NCBI GenBank assembly: GCA_002753515.1 | Contig: PEAK01000004.1 | Location: 53,983-117,982 of the forward strand | DNA length: 64,000 nucleotides | Direction: 5' to 3' | Source: Magnetococcales bacterium | GTDB lineage: Bacteria; Pseudomonadota; Magnetococcia; Magnetococcales; UBA8363 | In this document: positions 9,021 to 16,996 of the stretch, piece by piece | How the letters are laid out: each line of letters begins with the position of its first letter | Numbering within the stretch: the stretch's first letter is position 1 | Notes under the pieces: model-generated | Databases searched by the model: none | Seen by the model: the letters and a program-made list of their open reading frames with translations, nothing else | Told to the model about the DNA's origin: nothing | Made by a program: the position numbers and the translations under genes

Positions 9021-9494
9021 CTACTGGGCATCTGCGGAATCCTTGGCGACCTGCATGATTTCGGCGTTGGAGTCACGGATTTTATCGATACTTTGGGTGA
9101 TTTCCTGGGCGGTATTGGAGGCTTCGGCGGTATTTTTCTGGATTTCACCCATTTTTTGGGAGATCAGGTTGGTCGCCTCGGCGGTTTGCCGGGCCAAGTC
9201 TTTGACTTCGTTGGCGACGACCGCGAATCCCTTGCCGGCTTCCCCGGCCCCTGCGGCTTCGATGGCGGCGTTCAGGGCCAGCATGTTGGTTTGGCCGGCA
9301 ATGTTTTTAATCATTTTGACGGCTTGTCCGATCTCCTGGGCCGAAGCCGCCAATTTTTCGATGACCTGGGCATTCTTCCGAGAAAAGGCTTTGGCGTGTT
9401 CCAGTTCAGCGCTGGCCTCATTGACCTTGCTCACGAGTTCCTCAATGAGCAGTTGTGCCTCATCGACAGATTTGACTTGGGGTATTTTATACAT
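9021..9494 (-). CDS. Short soluble MCP-like signalling protein
   Basis: A 157-residue protein containing only the chemoreceptor hairpin tip ([34 protein letters not shown]) and flanking helices. It has no membrane segment and no recognisable sensor. The ATG at 9494 (MYKIPQVKS) is chosen because the extra upstream residues are compositionally unlike protein. It follows the large receptor's direction, 94 bp upstream of it. It may be a cytoplasmic receptor fragment that recruits CheA/CheW, or a remnant of a larger gene. The helix after the tip is shorter than the one before, which fits truncation. Confidence 0.7.
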   Translation of the reverse strand: MYKIPQVKSVDEAQLLIEELVSKVNEASAELEHAKAFSRKNAQVIEKLAASAQEIGQAVKMIKNIAGQTNMLALNAAIEAAGAGEAGKGFAVVANEVKDLARQTAEATNLISQKMGEIQKNTAEASNTAQEITQSIDKIRDSNAEIMQVAKDSADAQ

Positions 9495-9677
9495 GAGCGT
9501 GTACCTGTTCGAGGGTATGGTCTGGTATCCTGGTGCGCCGAACAGAGGACCAGCGATACGAAACGGATTTGAATTTTGATTGATGCAACGAATCTTACAT
9601 CTATACCAGCATCTTCCATAATAGTACACGGGGATTGGGGAAAAGGGGAGGTTTTATGCGACGATCAGGACACAGTT

Positions 9678-10649
9678 TTACGACCATCCGCCAAGCTCGT
9701 CCAAAATAATGGCTTTCAAGGCGGCCAGCCATGTGGGGGATTGGTTCAGGCAGGGGACGTATGCGAACGATTTACCGCCGTGATCCATGAATGTTTTCTG
9801 GCCGGCGATGGCGATTTCTTCAAGGGTTTCCAGGCAGTCGGCGACGAATCCCGGGCAGATGACCGCCAAATCGGTCATGCCTTGGCCGGGAAGTGTTTTG
9901 AGGAGCGTTTGCGTATTGGGTTCCAACCAGGCCTGGGGACCGAAGCGCGACTGGAACGACAGGGTCCATTGTTGCGATTGCAAGGGGATGGCCCGGGCCA
10001 GCAGGTTGGCCGTGGCGCGGCAATGTTCTTCATAGGGGTCGCCACGGGCGACATAATGTTGTGGCAGGCCGTGGAACGAAAACAGGTAGTGGCGTCCCGG
10101 TTGGGGGGGGTGATGGTGATGGATCTGCGCGGCCAGGGCCTGGATGTAGAGGGGGTGGTCGAAGAATGGGCGGGCGATGCGCACCGGGGGCATGTGAACG
10201 ATTTGTGTGACCAGTTGGAATAATTTTGCGACGCATGAGCCGGTTGTGGTACGAGAGTATTGCGGGAAAAGGGGGAGGATGAGAAATCGGTCGGCCCCTT
10301 GTTGGTGCATTTTGTTCAAGATCTCTTCCATGCCGGGGCGACCGTAGCGCATGGCCAGGTCGGTGATGGTGCCGGATCCCAGCAACTTTGCGGTTTCCTG
10401 TGCCAAAACCCGGGAATGATGGAGCAAGGGTGACATCCCGTTATCAAGCCATATTTTTTGGTACAGGCGGGCCGAACGCCTGGCACGCAAGGGCAGGATG
10501 ATGGCGTGCAGCAGCGGCAGCCAGGCCAGTCGTGGCAGGTCGATCACCATGGGATCGGAAAGGAACTCGGCCAGGTAGCGGCGGACGGAAGCGGTATCGG
10601 CAGCCCCGGGTGTCCCCGTTTGCAGCAACAGTATACCCGTGCGGTTCAT
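9678..10649 (-). CDS. hemH: Ferrochelatase HemH
   Basis: This inserts ferrous iron into protoporphyrin IX, the last step of heme b synthesis. At 323 residues it is standard length. Visible signatures are LLLQTGTP at the N terminus, LPLFPQYS, the catalytic-site FSFHGLPQHY and SFQSRFG, and CPGFVADCLETLEEI carrying the conserved Glu. It is divergent from dsrN with about 100 bp between. The heme supply fits the cytochrome-rich setting (DsrJ, aa3 oxidase). Confidence 0.95.
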   Translation of the reverse strand: MNRTGILLLQTGTPGAADTASVRRYLAEFLSDPMVIDLPRLAWLPLLHAIILPLRARRSARLYQKIWLDNGMSPLLHHSRVLAQETAKLLGSGTITDLAMRYGRPGMEEILNKMHQQGADRFLILPLFPQYSRTTTGSCVAKLFQLVTQIVHMPPVRIARPFFDHPLYIQALAAQIHHHHPPQPGRHYLFSFHGLPQHYVARGDPYEEHCRATANLLARAIPLQSQQWTLSFQSRFGPQAWLEPNTQTLLKTLPGQGMTDLAVICPGFVADCLETLEEIAIAGQKTFMDHGGKSFAYVPCLNQSPTWLAALKAIILDELGGWS

Positions 10650-10752
10650 GGTCGTGGCCTTAAAAGGTTGATGGTGGATCGGGTGACGCCAGGGGTGAAA
10701 CCCCGGTTGATTCTAGCTTTATGTTGCGGATGGTTCCAAGGGGATGAACGTC

Positions 10753-12159
10753 ATGAGTCGGAAAATGGGGTGTGACACGCCACGGGTGATGATAGCCGCG
10801 CCCAGGAAAAGTTCCGGGAAAACAACTCTGGCCATAGGGATATCGGCGGCATTGTCCCGGCGCGGCCTGGATATATGCCCTTTTAAAAAAGGACCCGATT
10901 TCATCGATCCCGGTTGGTTGACACGGGCGGCGGGCCGCTCCTGTCGCAATTTGGACTATTACATGATGGGGCGGGAGGGTGTTGTTGCCAACTTTGTCCG
11001 GCATGCGGCTGGGGCGGAACTGGCCCTGATTGAAGGCAATCATGGTTTTTTTGATGGCCAGGATGTGGCGGGGAGTGATTGTGGCGCGGCGCTGGCCGCC
11101 GATTTGCGCGCCCCGGTGGTGCTGGTGGTCGATTGCCGGGGAGCGGCCCGGGGAATTGCCCCGGTGGTGCTGGGACACCTTGGTTTTCCAGGGGGTGAGG
11201 CGATCAAGGGGGTGATTCTCAATCATGTGGCCTCCTCCAGGCATGAGGCCAGGTTGCTGGAGGCGATGATCCATCATGTTCCGGTACCGGTTCTCGGCTC
11301 CGTCAGACGCCAGAGCGGCTCGGGGATTGAAGAACGACACCTGGGTTTGCATCCGGCCATGGAACGGGAGGACTGGTCCGAGCAAATCGATCAGATTGCG
11401 TCGATGGTTGAGCATTCGGTGGACTTGGATGCCCTGCTGGATTTGGGACGCACCGCCGGAACCCTGGATGCGCCCCCGGTCGCCAACCCGGTCCCGAGTA
11501 CTCCGCCCGGGGGCGCCGAGCGCATCCGCGTCGGTTACGCCGTGGATCGGGCGTTTCACTTCTATTATCCCGATAATCTGGAAGCCTTGGCCGCGCAGGG
11601 TGTGGATCTGATCCCGTTTTCCATGCTTCAGGATTCCTGTTTACCGCAGGGGATTCAGGGGGTGTTCATCGGTGGCGGTTTCCCAGAAGTGTTCATGCAA
11701 CGCCTGGAGGGTAATACCGGCTTAATGGAGGACTTGCAGCGGGTGGCGCGGGCGGGCATGCCGATCTATGCCGAGTGTGGTGGATTGATGGTGCTGGCGC
11801 AGCATATCCATTGGGGGGATCGCGTGGCGCGCATGGCGGGGGTTCTACCCATCGATGTGGTGATGCATGCCCGGCCCCAGGGGTACGGTTATATGGAGGT
11901 GGAAGGGACCGGTTTGACGCAATGGCCGGGGTCCGGGATACGGGTTCGCTGCCATGAATTCCATTATTCGCGCCTGGTCGCCAGCCATCCCGATCTGCGT
12001 TTCGCCTTCAAGGTGAACCGTGGAACCGGGGTGGATGGTCAGCACGATGGGCTGATGCATCGCAATGTGCTGGCGGGATATGCCCATTTCCACGCCGCCG
12101 GTCATCCCGGTTGGGCCGAATTCGTCGCCGGATTCTGGCGCCAAGGGGGGGTAGTTTGA
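10753..12159 (+). CDS. dsrN: CobB/CbiA-type amidase, probably DsrN (siroheme amidase)
   Basis: A glutamine-dependent, ATP-using amidase of the cobyrinic acid a,c-diamide synthase family, 468 residues. The N-terminal domain has the P-loop APRKSSGKTT and FKKGPDFIDP. The C-terminal glutaminase domain has the nucleophile Cys (YAECGGLMVL) and RCHEFHYS. Its position just upstream of dsrEFH and dsrJOP argues for DsrN, which amidates siroheme for dissimilatory sulfite reductase, rather than cobalamin synthesis. No other cobalamin gene is nearby. AAGGGG lies 9 bases before ATG 10753; ATG 10744 is too close to it. Confidence 0.82.
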   Translation: MSRKMGCDTPRVMIAAPRKSSGKTTLAIGISAALSRRGLDICPFKKGPDFIDPGWLTRAAGRSCRNLDYYMMGREGVVANFVRHAAGAELALIEGNHGFFDGQDVAGSDCGAALAADLRAPVVLVVDCRGAARGIAPVVLGHLGFPGGEAIKGVILNHVASSRHEARLLEAMIHHVPVPVLGSVRRQSGSGIEERHLGLHPAMEREDWSEQIDQIASMVEHSVDLDALLDLGRTAGTLDAPPVANPVPSTPPGGAERIRVGYAVDRAFHFYYPDNLEALAAQGVDLIPFSMLQDSCLPQGIQGVFIGGGFPEVFMQRLEGNTGLMEDLQRVARAGMPIYAECGGLMVLAQHIHWGDRVARMAGVLPIDVVMHARPQGYGYMEVEGTGLTQWPGSGIRVRCHEFHYSRLVASHPDLRFAFKVNRGTGVDGQHDGLMHRNVLAGYAHFHAAGHPGWAEFVAGFWRQGGVV

Positions 12160-12183
12160 CCGGCGGCAACCGGAGTGGATGCG

Positions 12184-12226
12184 AGGGTAAGATTTACCCT
12201 TGCCACAATATCATGATTCCATGATA
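12184..12226. promoter_or_regulatory. Two adjacent perfect inverted repeats between dsrN and dsrE
   Basis: AGGGTAA-GAT-TTACCCT (12184-12200) is followed 8 bp later by TATCATG-ATTC-CATGATA (12209-12226). Both have 7-bp perfect arms. They lie in the only sizeable gap between dsrN and dsrEFH. They could be an operator for the dsrE promoter or RNA hairpins controlling read-through. Neither has a T-run, so they are not typical terminators. Function is inferred from position only. Confidence 0.4.
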
Positions 12227-12367
12227 CTCTGATAATCCATTTGAGCCACTCGGTCGGCGTACCCTGTAAGACATTTTGCGGGTGGTTGTACTTTCTTTAT
12301 GGTTCCGTGGGGTTGCCGGAGGGAGTCGGCGGTTGATCGGGGCTGCAGCAATCGGAGGAAGGCGGGC

Positions 12368-12724
12368 ATGAAACTAGCGGTGTGCATTTACGAAGGGCCT
12401 TATAACCATGAAGCATCGGACAGTGCCTACAATTTCATTAAGGCGGCACTTGCCAAGGGGCACGAAATCCGTGGTATCTTTTTCTACCACGACGGCGTTT
12501 ACAACGTGACCAAATTGATGGACCCCCCGCAGGATGACCGGCATATCGCCAACCGGTGGAGCGAGCTTGGTAAGTCGGGGATCGATATCGTCGTGTGCAT
12601 TGCCGCTGCCAAGCGCCGTGGTATCGTCGACGAGGTGCTGGTGCCAAACGTGAGGATTTCAGGCTTGGGACAATTGACCATGATGGCCATTGAGGCCGAT
12701 CGCATGGTGATTTTTGGTGATTGA
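12368..12724 (+). CDS. dsrE: Sulfurtransferase subunit DsrE
   Basis: A 118-residue subunit of the cytoplasmic DsrEFH hexamer, which accepts persulfide sulfur and passes it towards DsrC during sulfur oxidation. The conserved active cysteine is visible at residue 77 (DIVVCIAAAKRRG), matching Cys78 of the Allochromatium protein. FYHDGVYN is also typical. ATG 12368 is preceded by GGAGGAAGG. Longer in-frame starts give an unlikely Arg-rich leader. It is followed closely by dsrF and dsrH. Confidence 0.93.
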   Translation: MKLAVCIYEGPYNHEASDSAYNFIKAALAKGHEIRGIFFYHDGVYNVTKLMDPPQDDRHIANRWSELGKSGIDIVVCIAAAKRRGIVDEVLVPNVRISGLGQLTMMAIEADRMVIFGD

Positions 12725-12736
12725 GGAGGCAGTTTC

Positions 12737-13138
12737 ATGTCGGAAGAGAAAAAGAAAATCATGTTTACCGTCCGCAAGCCACCTCATGGCACCATCTATG
12801 TCTATGAGGGCTTGGAGGTCAAACTCATCATGGCTGCGTACGATGCCGATATCTCCGTGGTGTTCATGGACGATGGCGTTTATGCCCTGAAGGCGGGACA
12901 GGATACCAAAGCACTGGGTATCAAAGGCTTCGAGGCCACGTATGGTGTGCTGGTGGACTATGAAATCCAGAAGGTGTTCGTGGATCGCACCTCCATGGAA
13001 GAGCGGGGCTTGACCGAAGAGGATCTCCTCGTGATCGGCGAAGATGAAGATACCGAAGAACCCATCCGTCCCAAAGTGGTGGATTCCGCCGAACTCGGTG
13101 CCATGATGGCCGAACAGCACAATATCCTGAGTTTCTAA
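12737..13138 (+). CDS. dsrF: Sulfurtransferase subunit DsrF
   Basis: A 133-residue DsrF/TusC-type subunit of the DsrEFH complex. Its core pattern (PPHGTIYVYEGLEVKL, VVFMDDGVYAL) is that of the family. As usual for DsrF, it lacks the catalytic cysteine and has a structural role. It starts 12 bp after dsrE with a GGAGG site and ends 18 bp before dsrH. Confidence 0.92.
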   Translation: MSEEKKKIMFTVRKPPHGTIYVYEGLEVKLIMAAYDADISVVFMDDGVYALKAGQDTKALGIKGFEATYGVLVDYEIQKVFVDRTSMEERGLTEEDLLVIGEDEDTEEPIRPKVVDSAELGAMMAEQHNILSF

Positions 13139-13156
13139 ATCAAGGGTTATCCAGAC

Positions 13157-13453
13157 ATGCTTCATACCGTCAATAAATCACCATTCCAGAATTCGGCGCT
13201 GGACAGCTGCCTGCGCTTCGCCAATGCCGGAGATTCTATTCTGCTTTTGGAGGATGGCGTCTATGGTGCTGCCTCCGGGACCGCCAAGTCCCCCCTGGTG
13301 GAAGGGGCACTCGCCAAAAAAATCAAGGTTTATGCCCTGGGTGCGGATCTCAGCGCCCGTGCCCTGAAAGAGACCATCAAAGGGGTGGAAATCACCGATT
13401 ATGCCGGGTTTGTGGATCTCGTGGTGGCAAACAAGATTCATTCCTGGCTGTAA
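13157..13453 (+). CDS. dsrH: Sulfurtransferase subunit DsrH
   Basis: A 98-residue DsrH/TusB-type subunit. The conserved cysteine appears at residue 18 (LDSCLRFA). ILLLEDGVYGA and the C-terminal HSWL tail fit the family, which often ends near a Trp. It is third in the dsrEFH operon. The next dsr gene, dsrJ, is separated by a decayed family-1 repeat. Confidence 0.92.
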   Translation: MLHTVNKSPFQNSALDSCLRFANAGDSILLLEDGVYGAASGTAKSPLVEGALAKKIKVYALGADLSARALKETIKGVEITDYAGFVDLVVANKIHSWL

Positions 13454-13492
13454 TCCTGTTTTTAATCATGGTTTTAATATGATTATAAGTTT

Positions 13493-13669
13493 CAAACCGC
13501 AGCTATTTTGGGATGCGTAGTTATTGTCATCCCCGCGAAAGCGGGGATCCAGGAGATCTTCCTATCTCCCATGACTTTCTGGATTCCCGCTGAAGCTTGC
13601 CCTCGAATGCTTGAATCGGGGGCGGGAATGACGCTGGAAAATGACGTATCCCGAGTTGGTTTCGGTACA
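13493..13669 (+). repeat. Family-1 element, copy C (decayed, with internal insertion)
   Basis: Recognisable left arm (CAAACCGCAGC, ATCCCCGCGAAAGCGGGGAT) and right arm. The right hairpin is split by about 30 bp (TGAAGCTTGCCCTCGAATGC region). The terminal TA is mutated to CA on the left and the right end reads TCGGTACA. It therefore looks older than the other copies. It occupies the dsrH-dsrJ gap. A reading frame runs through it into dsrJ, but this is not the dsrJ start. Confidence 0.7.
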
Positions 13670-13729
13670 GTTTCCGGTAGGTTCCATTTCTTTCAGACCG
13701 GAGTATCGGTCTTTGCCAGGAGTGTCATC

Positions 13730-14077
13730 GTGTCTTCTCGTCGATCGCTGGCCGTCCGCATGAGCGTTGGGTTGCTTTTGGCAATGCTGCTCGTGCTTGT
13801 GGGGGGATTTCCCGGCAATCTCGGAGCGGATCCGCCGCAACCGGAAAAACCCAAGGGGGGACAATGTGTCCGCCCAGCCGAATGGATGCGGCATAATCAT
13901 ATGGATTTTCTCAAGCACAATCGAACGGTTGCGGTGAGGGAAGGGAAACGTGTCCGTTCCGAGAGCTTGCAAAAATGTGCCGAATGCCACACCAGTCGCG
14001 AACGTTTTTGTGACCGGTGCCACGATTATGTGGCGGTGGAGCCGGATTGCTTTGACTGTCATATTTATCCCAAATAG
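13730..14077 (+). CDS. dsrJ: DsrJ, periplasmic triheme cytochrome c
   Basis: A 115-residue protein with an uncleaved-type N-terminal signal anchor (hydrophobic LLLAMLLVLVGG) and three heme c motifs: CAECH, CDRCH and CFDCH near residues 86, 95 and 106. An upstream Cys within GGQCVRP and the His/Met-rich NHMDFLKHN match the DsrJ region that supplies the unusual distal heme ligands. DsrJ is the periplasmic cytochrome of the DsrMKJOP membrane complex. The GTG at 13730 has CAGGAG 7 bases upstream. Earlier in-frame codons would translate the repeat and are rejected. Confidence 0.9.
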   Translation: MSSRRSLAVRMSVGLLLAMLLVLVGGFPGNLGADPPQPEKPKGGQCVRPAEWMRHNHMDFLKHNRTVAVREGKRVRSESLQKCAECHTSRERFCDRCHDYVAVEPDCFDCHIYPK

Positions 14078-14101
14078 TAACGGCCACACAGGAACTGCAC
14101 C

Positions 14102-14836
14102 ATGACCATGGATAGAAGATCGGTTTTGGGACTTGGCGGCGTGTTGGCGGCAGGGGTGATTCTGGCCCCGGGGCTTCGTTTGATTGCCGCACCCGAGGAC
14201 GTTACCGAAGCCTCAGACAAACGTCGCTGGGGAATGCTCATCGACACCACTCAGTGCAATCCGGCATGTACCGCCTGTACCCAGGCCTGTCGCACGGAAA
14301 ACAACGTTCCCCTGACCGGGGATCCCGAGCGCGACATTCACTGGATCAGAAAGGTGGAGTTGCACTCCAAGGATGGTGGCAAACCGGATCGGAGCCTGCC
14401 GGTTTTGTGCAATCATTGCGAACATCCCCCTTGCGTGCATGTATGTCCCACTCAGGCTTCCTTTATCCGCAAGGATGGCATCGTCCTGGTGGACATGCAC
14501 CGTTGTATCGGTTGTCGTTACTGCATGATCGCCTGTCCCTACAAGGCGCGCTCGCTGGTTTACAGCACCCCTTCCATTCCCGGCACTCCCAATCGCAAGG
14601 TGCCCATGCGTGCCAAAGGGGTGGTGGAGAAATGCACGTTTTGCGTTCACAGGATCGATGACGGTGGCCAGCCCGCCTGCGTCGAGGCCTGCCAAAAAGA
14701 AGCCAAGGGGGGGATGTTGTTCGGCGATTTGAATGATCCACAGTCGGAAATTTCTCAGCGTCTTCGCCAAGTGTTGTCCACGACAATACGGCCCGACTTG
14801 GGACTGAAGCCACGTGTTCACTACCAGGGGATTTAA
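14102..14836 (+). CDS. dsrO: DsrO, periplasmic iron-sulfur protein
   Basis: A 244-residue ferredoxin-like subunit of DsrMKJOP, exported by the Tat system (DRRSVLGLGG then a hydrophobic stretch). Cys clusters are CNPACTACTQAC, CNHCEHPPCVHVC, CIGCRYCMIAC and CTFC...CVEAC, enough for several 4Fe-4S centres. It would pass electrons between DsrJ and DsrP. Its TAA stop is made partly by the inserted repeat at 14834-14984. Without the insert the stop reads TAG and merges with the dsrP ribosome site. Confidence 0.95.
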   Translation: MTMDRRSVLGLGGVLAAGVILAPGLRLIAAPEDVTEASDKRRWGMLIDTTQCNPACTACTQACRTENNVPLTGDPERDIHWIRKVELHSKDGGKPDRSLPVLCNHCEHPPCVHVCPTQASFIRKDGIVLVDMHRCIGCRYCMIACPYKARSLVYSTPSIPGTPNRKVPMRAKGVVEKCTFCVHRIDDGGQPACVEACQKEAKGGMLFGDLNDPQSEISQRLRQVLSTTIRPDLGLKPRVHYQGI

Positions 14837-14984
14837 ACCGCAGCTATCTTGGAATGTGTCGTTATCGTCATCCCCGCGAAAGCGGGGATCCAGGGAACCT
14901 ACACACCTTTCCCTGACTTTCTGGATTCCCGCTTTCGCGGGAATGACGCTGGAAAACTGCGCATCCCGCGTTGGGTGCGGTTTA
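14834..14984 (+). repeat. Family-1 element, copy D, inserted in the dsrO stop codon
   Basis: A 151-bp copy whose first TAA is the dsrO stop codon and whose last TA is followed directly by GGAGGAGGAAG, the dsrP ribosome-binding site. Removing the element with one TA restores TAGGAGGAGG, that is a TAG stop overlapping the dsrP site. The insertion has therefore separated two tightly coupled genes without changing either protein. Confidence 0.9.
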
Positions 14985-14997
14985 GGAGGAGGAAGAC

Positions 14998-16194
14998 ATG
15001 CTGAGCGAATTTTCCGCCATAAAAGGCAGCTCCCCAGGATATTGGAAGCTCGTCGCCTTGTGCGCACTGCTTTTTCTCGTGGGGGTTGGATCGTTCTTCG
15101 CCATTGAGTCCTACGGGCATGGCATTACCGGAATGAACAACCAGGTGGTCTGGGGAATGCCACACGTATTCGCCATTTCCTTGCTGGTGATGGCTTCGGG
15201 GGCGCTCAACCTGGGCTCCATGTCAACAGTGTTCGCCTCGATTCAGTTCAAGCAGTTCACCCGCTTTTCCGCTTTCCTTTCAATAGTCCTGCTGATCGGC
15301 GGACTGACGGTGCTGCTCCTGGATCTGGGTCGACCGGATCGCATGCTGTTGCCCATGCTGTACATGAATTTTCGTTCCATGTTCACCTGGAACGTCTTCC
15401 TTTACTCCGGCTTCTTCGTCTTGTGTCTGCTGTACCTGTGGAGCATGTTCGACTACAAGCAGTTCACCAAGGTGGTCGGCTCAGCGGCCTTTGCCTGGCG
15501 GGTTATCCTGACGACCGGAACCGGCTCCATCTTTGGCGTTATCCATGCGCGGGATGTGTTTTTCTCTGCGATCACCGGCCCCATGTTCGTGGCCGTGTCC
15601 TTGACCTCGGGTACGGCCCTCTCCACCATCCTGTTGGTGGGGACCTATCGCAAAACCGGTCGGTACATGGAAGAGAAACTGGTTTTTGGTCTTCGCAATG
15701 CCCTGATCTTTTTCACGCTGCTGGTGGGCTACATGTTCGTGGTGGAAAAATTCACCAAATTTTATTCGCCGGCGTTCTACGAGGTTGAAACCTGGCTGTT
15801 GGTTGGACCATGGGCTTGGCTGTACTGGCTGGGGGTCTGGGGGTGTTGCGTTATTTTCCCGCTGGTGATCCTGTTTCATGGTCGCCTGGGTAATACGGTG
15901 CAAGGTGTTGTTGCGGCATCGGTCGTCACGGTGGTCGGGGTGTTCGCCTTTGTCGCCCATGTGTTGTTGGCGGGGCAGTCCTACCCCTTCGACATGTTTC
16001 CGGGCTATCAACTCAGCAGCGTATTCCTGGATGGTGCCAGTGCCCACTATGTCCCCTCATTGGTGGAATTGGGCATGGGTATTGGTGGCATCGGCCTGAG
16101 TGCCTTGCTGTTCTTGTTGGGAATCCGCTTTTTCCGCATGTTGCCGGCCAAAGCCGTGGCCCCCGAAGGTTGGGAGTTGCCGTGGAGTCCGTGA
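14998..16194 (+). CDS. dsrP: DsrP, NrfD-family membrane subunit
   Basis: A 398-residue polytopic inner-membrane protein of the NrfD/PsrC type, with about ten hydrophobic helices. It is thought to exchange electrons with the quinone pool in DsrMKJOP. Typical features are the early VVWGMPHVFAI segment, LLLDLGRPDRM and MTWNVFLYSG-like FTWNVFLYSG. AGGAGGAGG immediately precedes the ATG. It ends the dsr block and is followed by a strong terminator. Confidence 0.93.
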   Translation: MLSEFSAIKGSSPGYWKLVALCALLFLVGVGSFFAIESYGHGITGMNNQVVWGMPHVFAISLLVMASGALNLGSMSTVFASIQFKQFTRFSAFLSIVLLIGGLTVLLLDLGRPDRMLLPMLYMNFRSMFTWNVFLYSGFFVLCLLYLWSMFDYKQFTKVVGSAAFAWRVILTTGTGSIFGVIHARDVFFSAITGPMFVAVSLTSGTALSTILLVGTYRKTGRYMEEKLVFGLRNALIFFTLLVGYMFVVEKFTKFYSPAFYEVETWLLVGPWAWLYWLGVWGCCVIFPLVILFHGRLGNTVQGVVAASVVTVVGVFAFVAHVLLAGQSYPFDMFPGYQLSSVFLDGASAHYVPSLVELGMGIGGIGLSALLFLLGIRFFRMLPAKAVAPEGWELPWSP

Positions 16195-16243
16195 TGGATC
16201 GGTAAAAAATGCTGGCGAACCCGTGAGTGGACTGGTTATTGCA

Positions 16244-16275
16244 AGCCCCGCCTTTGTAAAGAGGCGGGGCTTTTT
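16244..16275 (+). terminator. Rho-independent terminator after dsrP
   Basis: A perfect 10-bp GC-rich stem (AGCCCCGCCT, loop TTGTAAAG, AGGCGGGGCT) runs straight into TTTTT. It lies 50 bp after the dsrP stop and separates the dsr block from the type II secretion operon. Confidence 0.9.
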
Positions 16276-16319
16276 GCTACGTGTGCTTTGCGTATTTTAA
16301 GTTTGGCTGGGAGAAAACA

Positions 16320-16907
16320 TTGAAAAGGCTCCGATTGCCTTCCTTGAAAGGGTGGGTCGAAAAACGGCTGAAAAGGTCTGGGAATGAGACGGGGCGTTCG
16401 GGGTTTCGTGCTGTTTCCCCGTTGATTATCAATGTGATATTGGTGCCATTGTTCGCGTTGGACCTGTATGGCGAGGTTCGTTCCCTGCTGCGGGCCGTGG
16501 ATTCGGCGCAGAACACGACGGCGAACGTGGGGCAGGGGGAGGGGACAGCCACCTCTGCCAAAACGGATCAGGTAGACTTCGTTCATCTGACCCAGTGGCA
16601 TCCGTTCGGTGGATTGAAAGGTCCTGCGGAGAGTTTGCAAGGGAAGGATACCAAAAATCTCCCGGAAACGACCTTGAATATGCAACTGCATGGCATCCTG
16701 TTCATTGAGGGGACAACGATACCGGCATTCGCCTTGATCAAGGTGGCGGACCAGAAGGAGAAGGTTTTTGCGATTGGTGAGGTTGTGACAGGGGATGTCC
16801 GCTTGCTGGGGGTCCAGGGTGATCGGGTTGTTTTGGACCGGGGGGGGCATTTGGAAACACTCAAATTGCCCAGGGGTGTTCTGAAAATACGGGAACCGGA
16901 TGCGTAG
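16320..16907 (+). CDS. gspC: Type II secretion inner-membrane protein GspC
   Basis: About 195 residues with one N-terminal membrane segment (SPLIINVILVPLFALDLYG). The periplasmic homology region contains LPETTLNMQLHGILF, IPAFALIKV, VFAIGEVV and VVLDRGGHLETLKLP, the classic GspC HR domain that contacts the secretin. There is no PDZ or coiled-coil end. The best start is TTG 16320, with GGGAGA 6 bases upstream. A GTG at 16281 lies next to the terminator tail. gspD follows after a 90-bp gap. Confidence 0.85.
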   Translation: MKRLRLPSLKGWVEKRLKRSGNETGRSGFRAVSPLIINVILVPLFALDLYGEVRSLLRAVDSAQNTTANVGQGEGTATSAKTDQVDFVHLTQWHPFGGLKGPAESLQGKDTKNLPETTLNMQLHGILFIEGTTIPAFALIKVADQKEKVFAIGEVVTGDVRLLGVQGDRVVLDRGGHLETLKLPRGVLKIREPDA

Positions 16908-16996
16908 CGACCGAGATGTGTGATTGTTGGCGATGGGTTTTGACTGCGTTAATGATGGAAATTTGACATGGTTTGCTTTGGGAGCATAGAGGACGC

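Noticed and set aside
10753..12159. Cobalamin biosynthesis CobB
   Set aside because: The family fits, but the gene adjoins dsrEFH and no other cobalamin gene is in the window, so DsrN is preferred, though not proven.
13508..13729. Longer N terminus for DsrJ
   Set aside because: The extra residues translate the decayed repeat, and the GTG at 13730 has a good ribosome site followed by a signal anchor.
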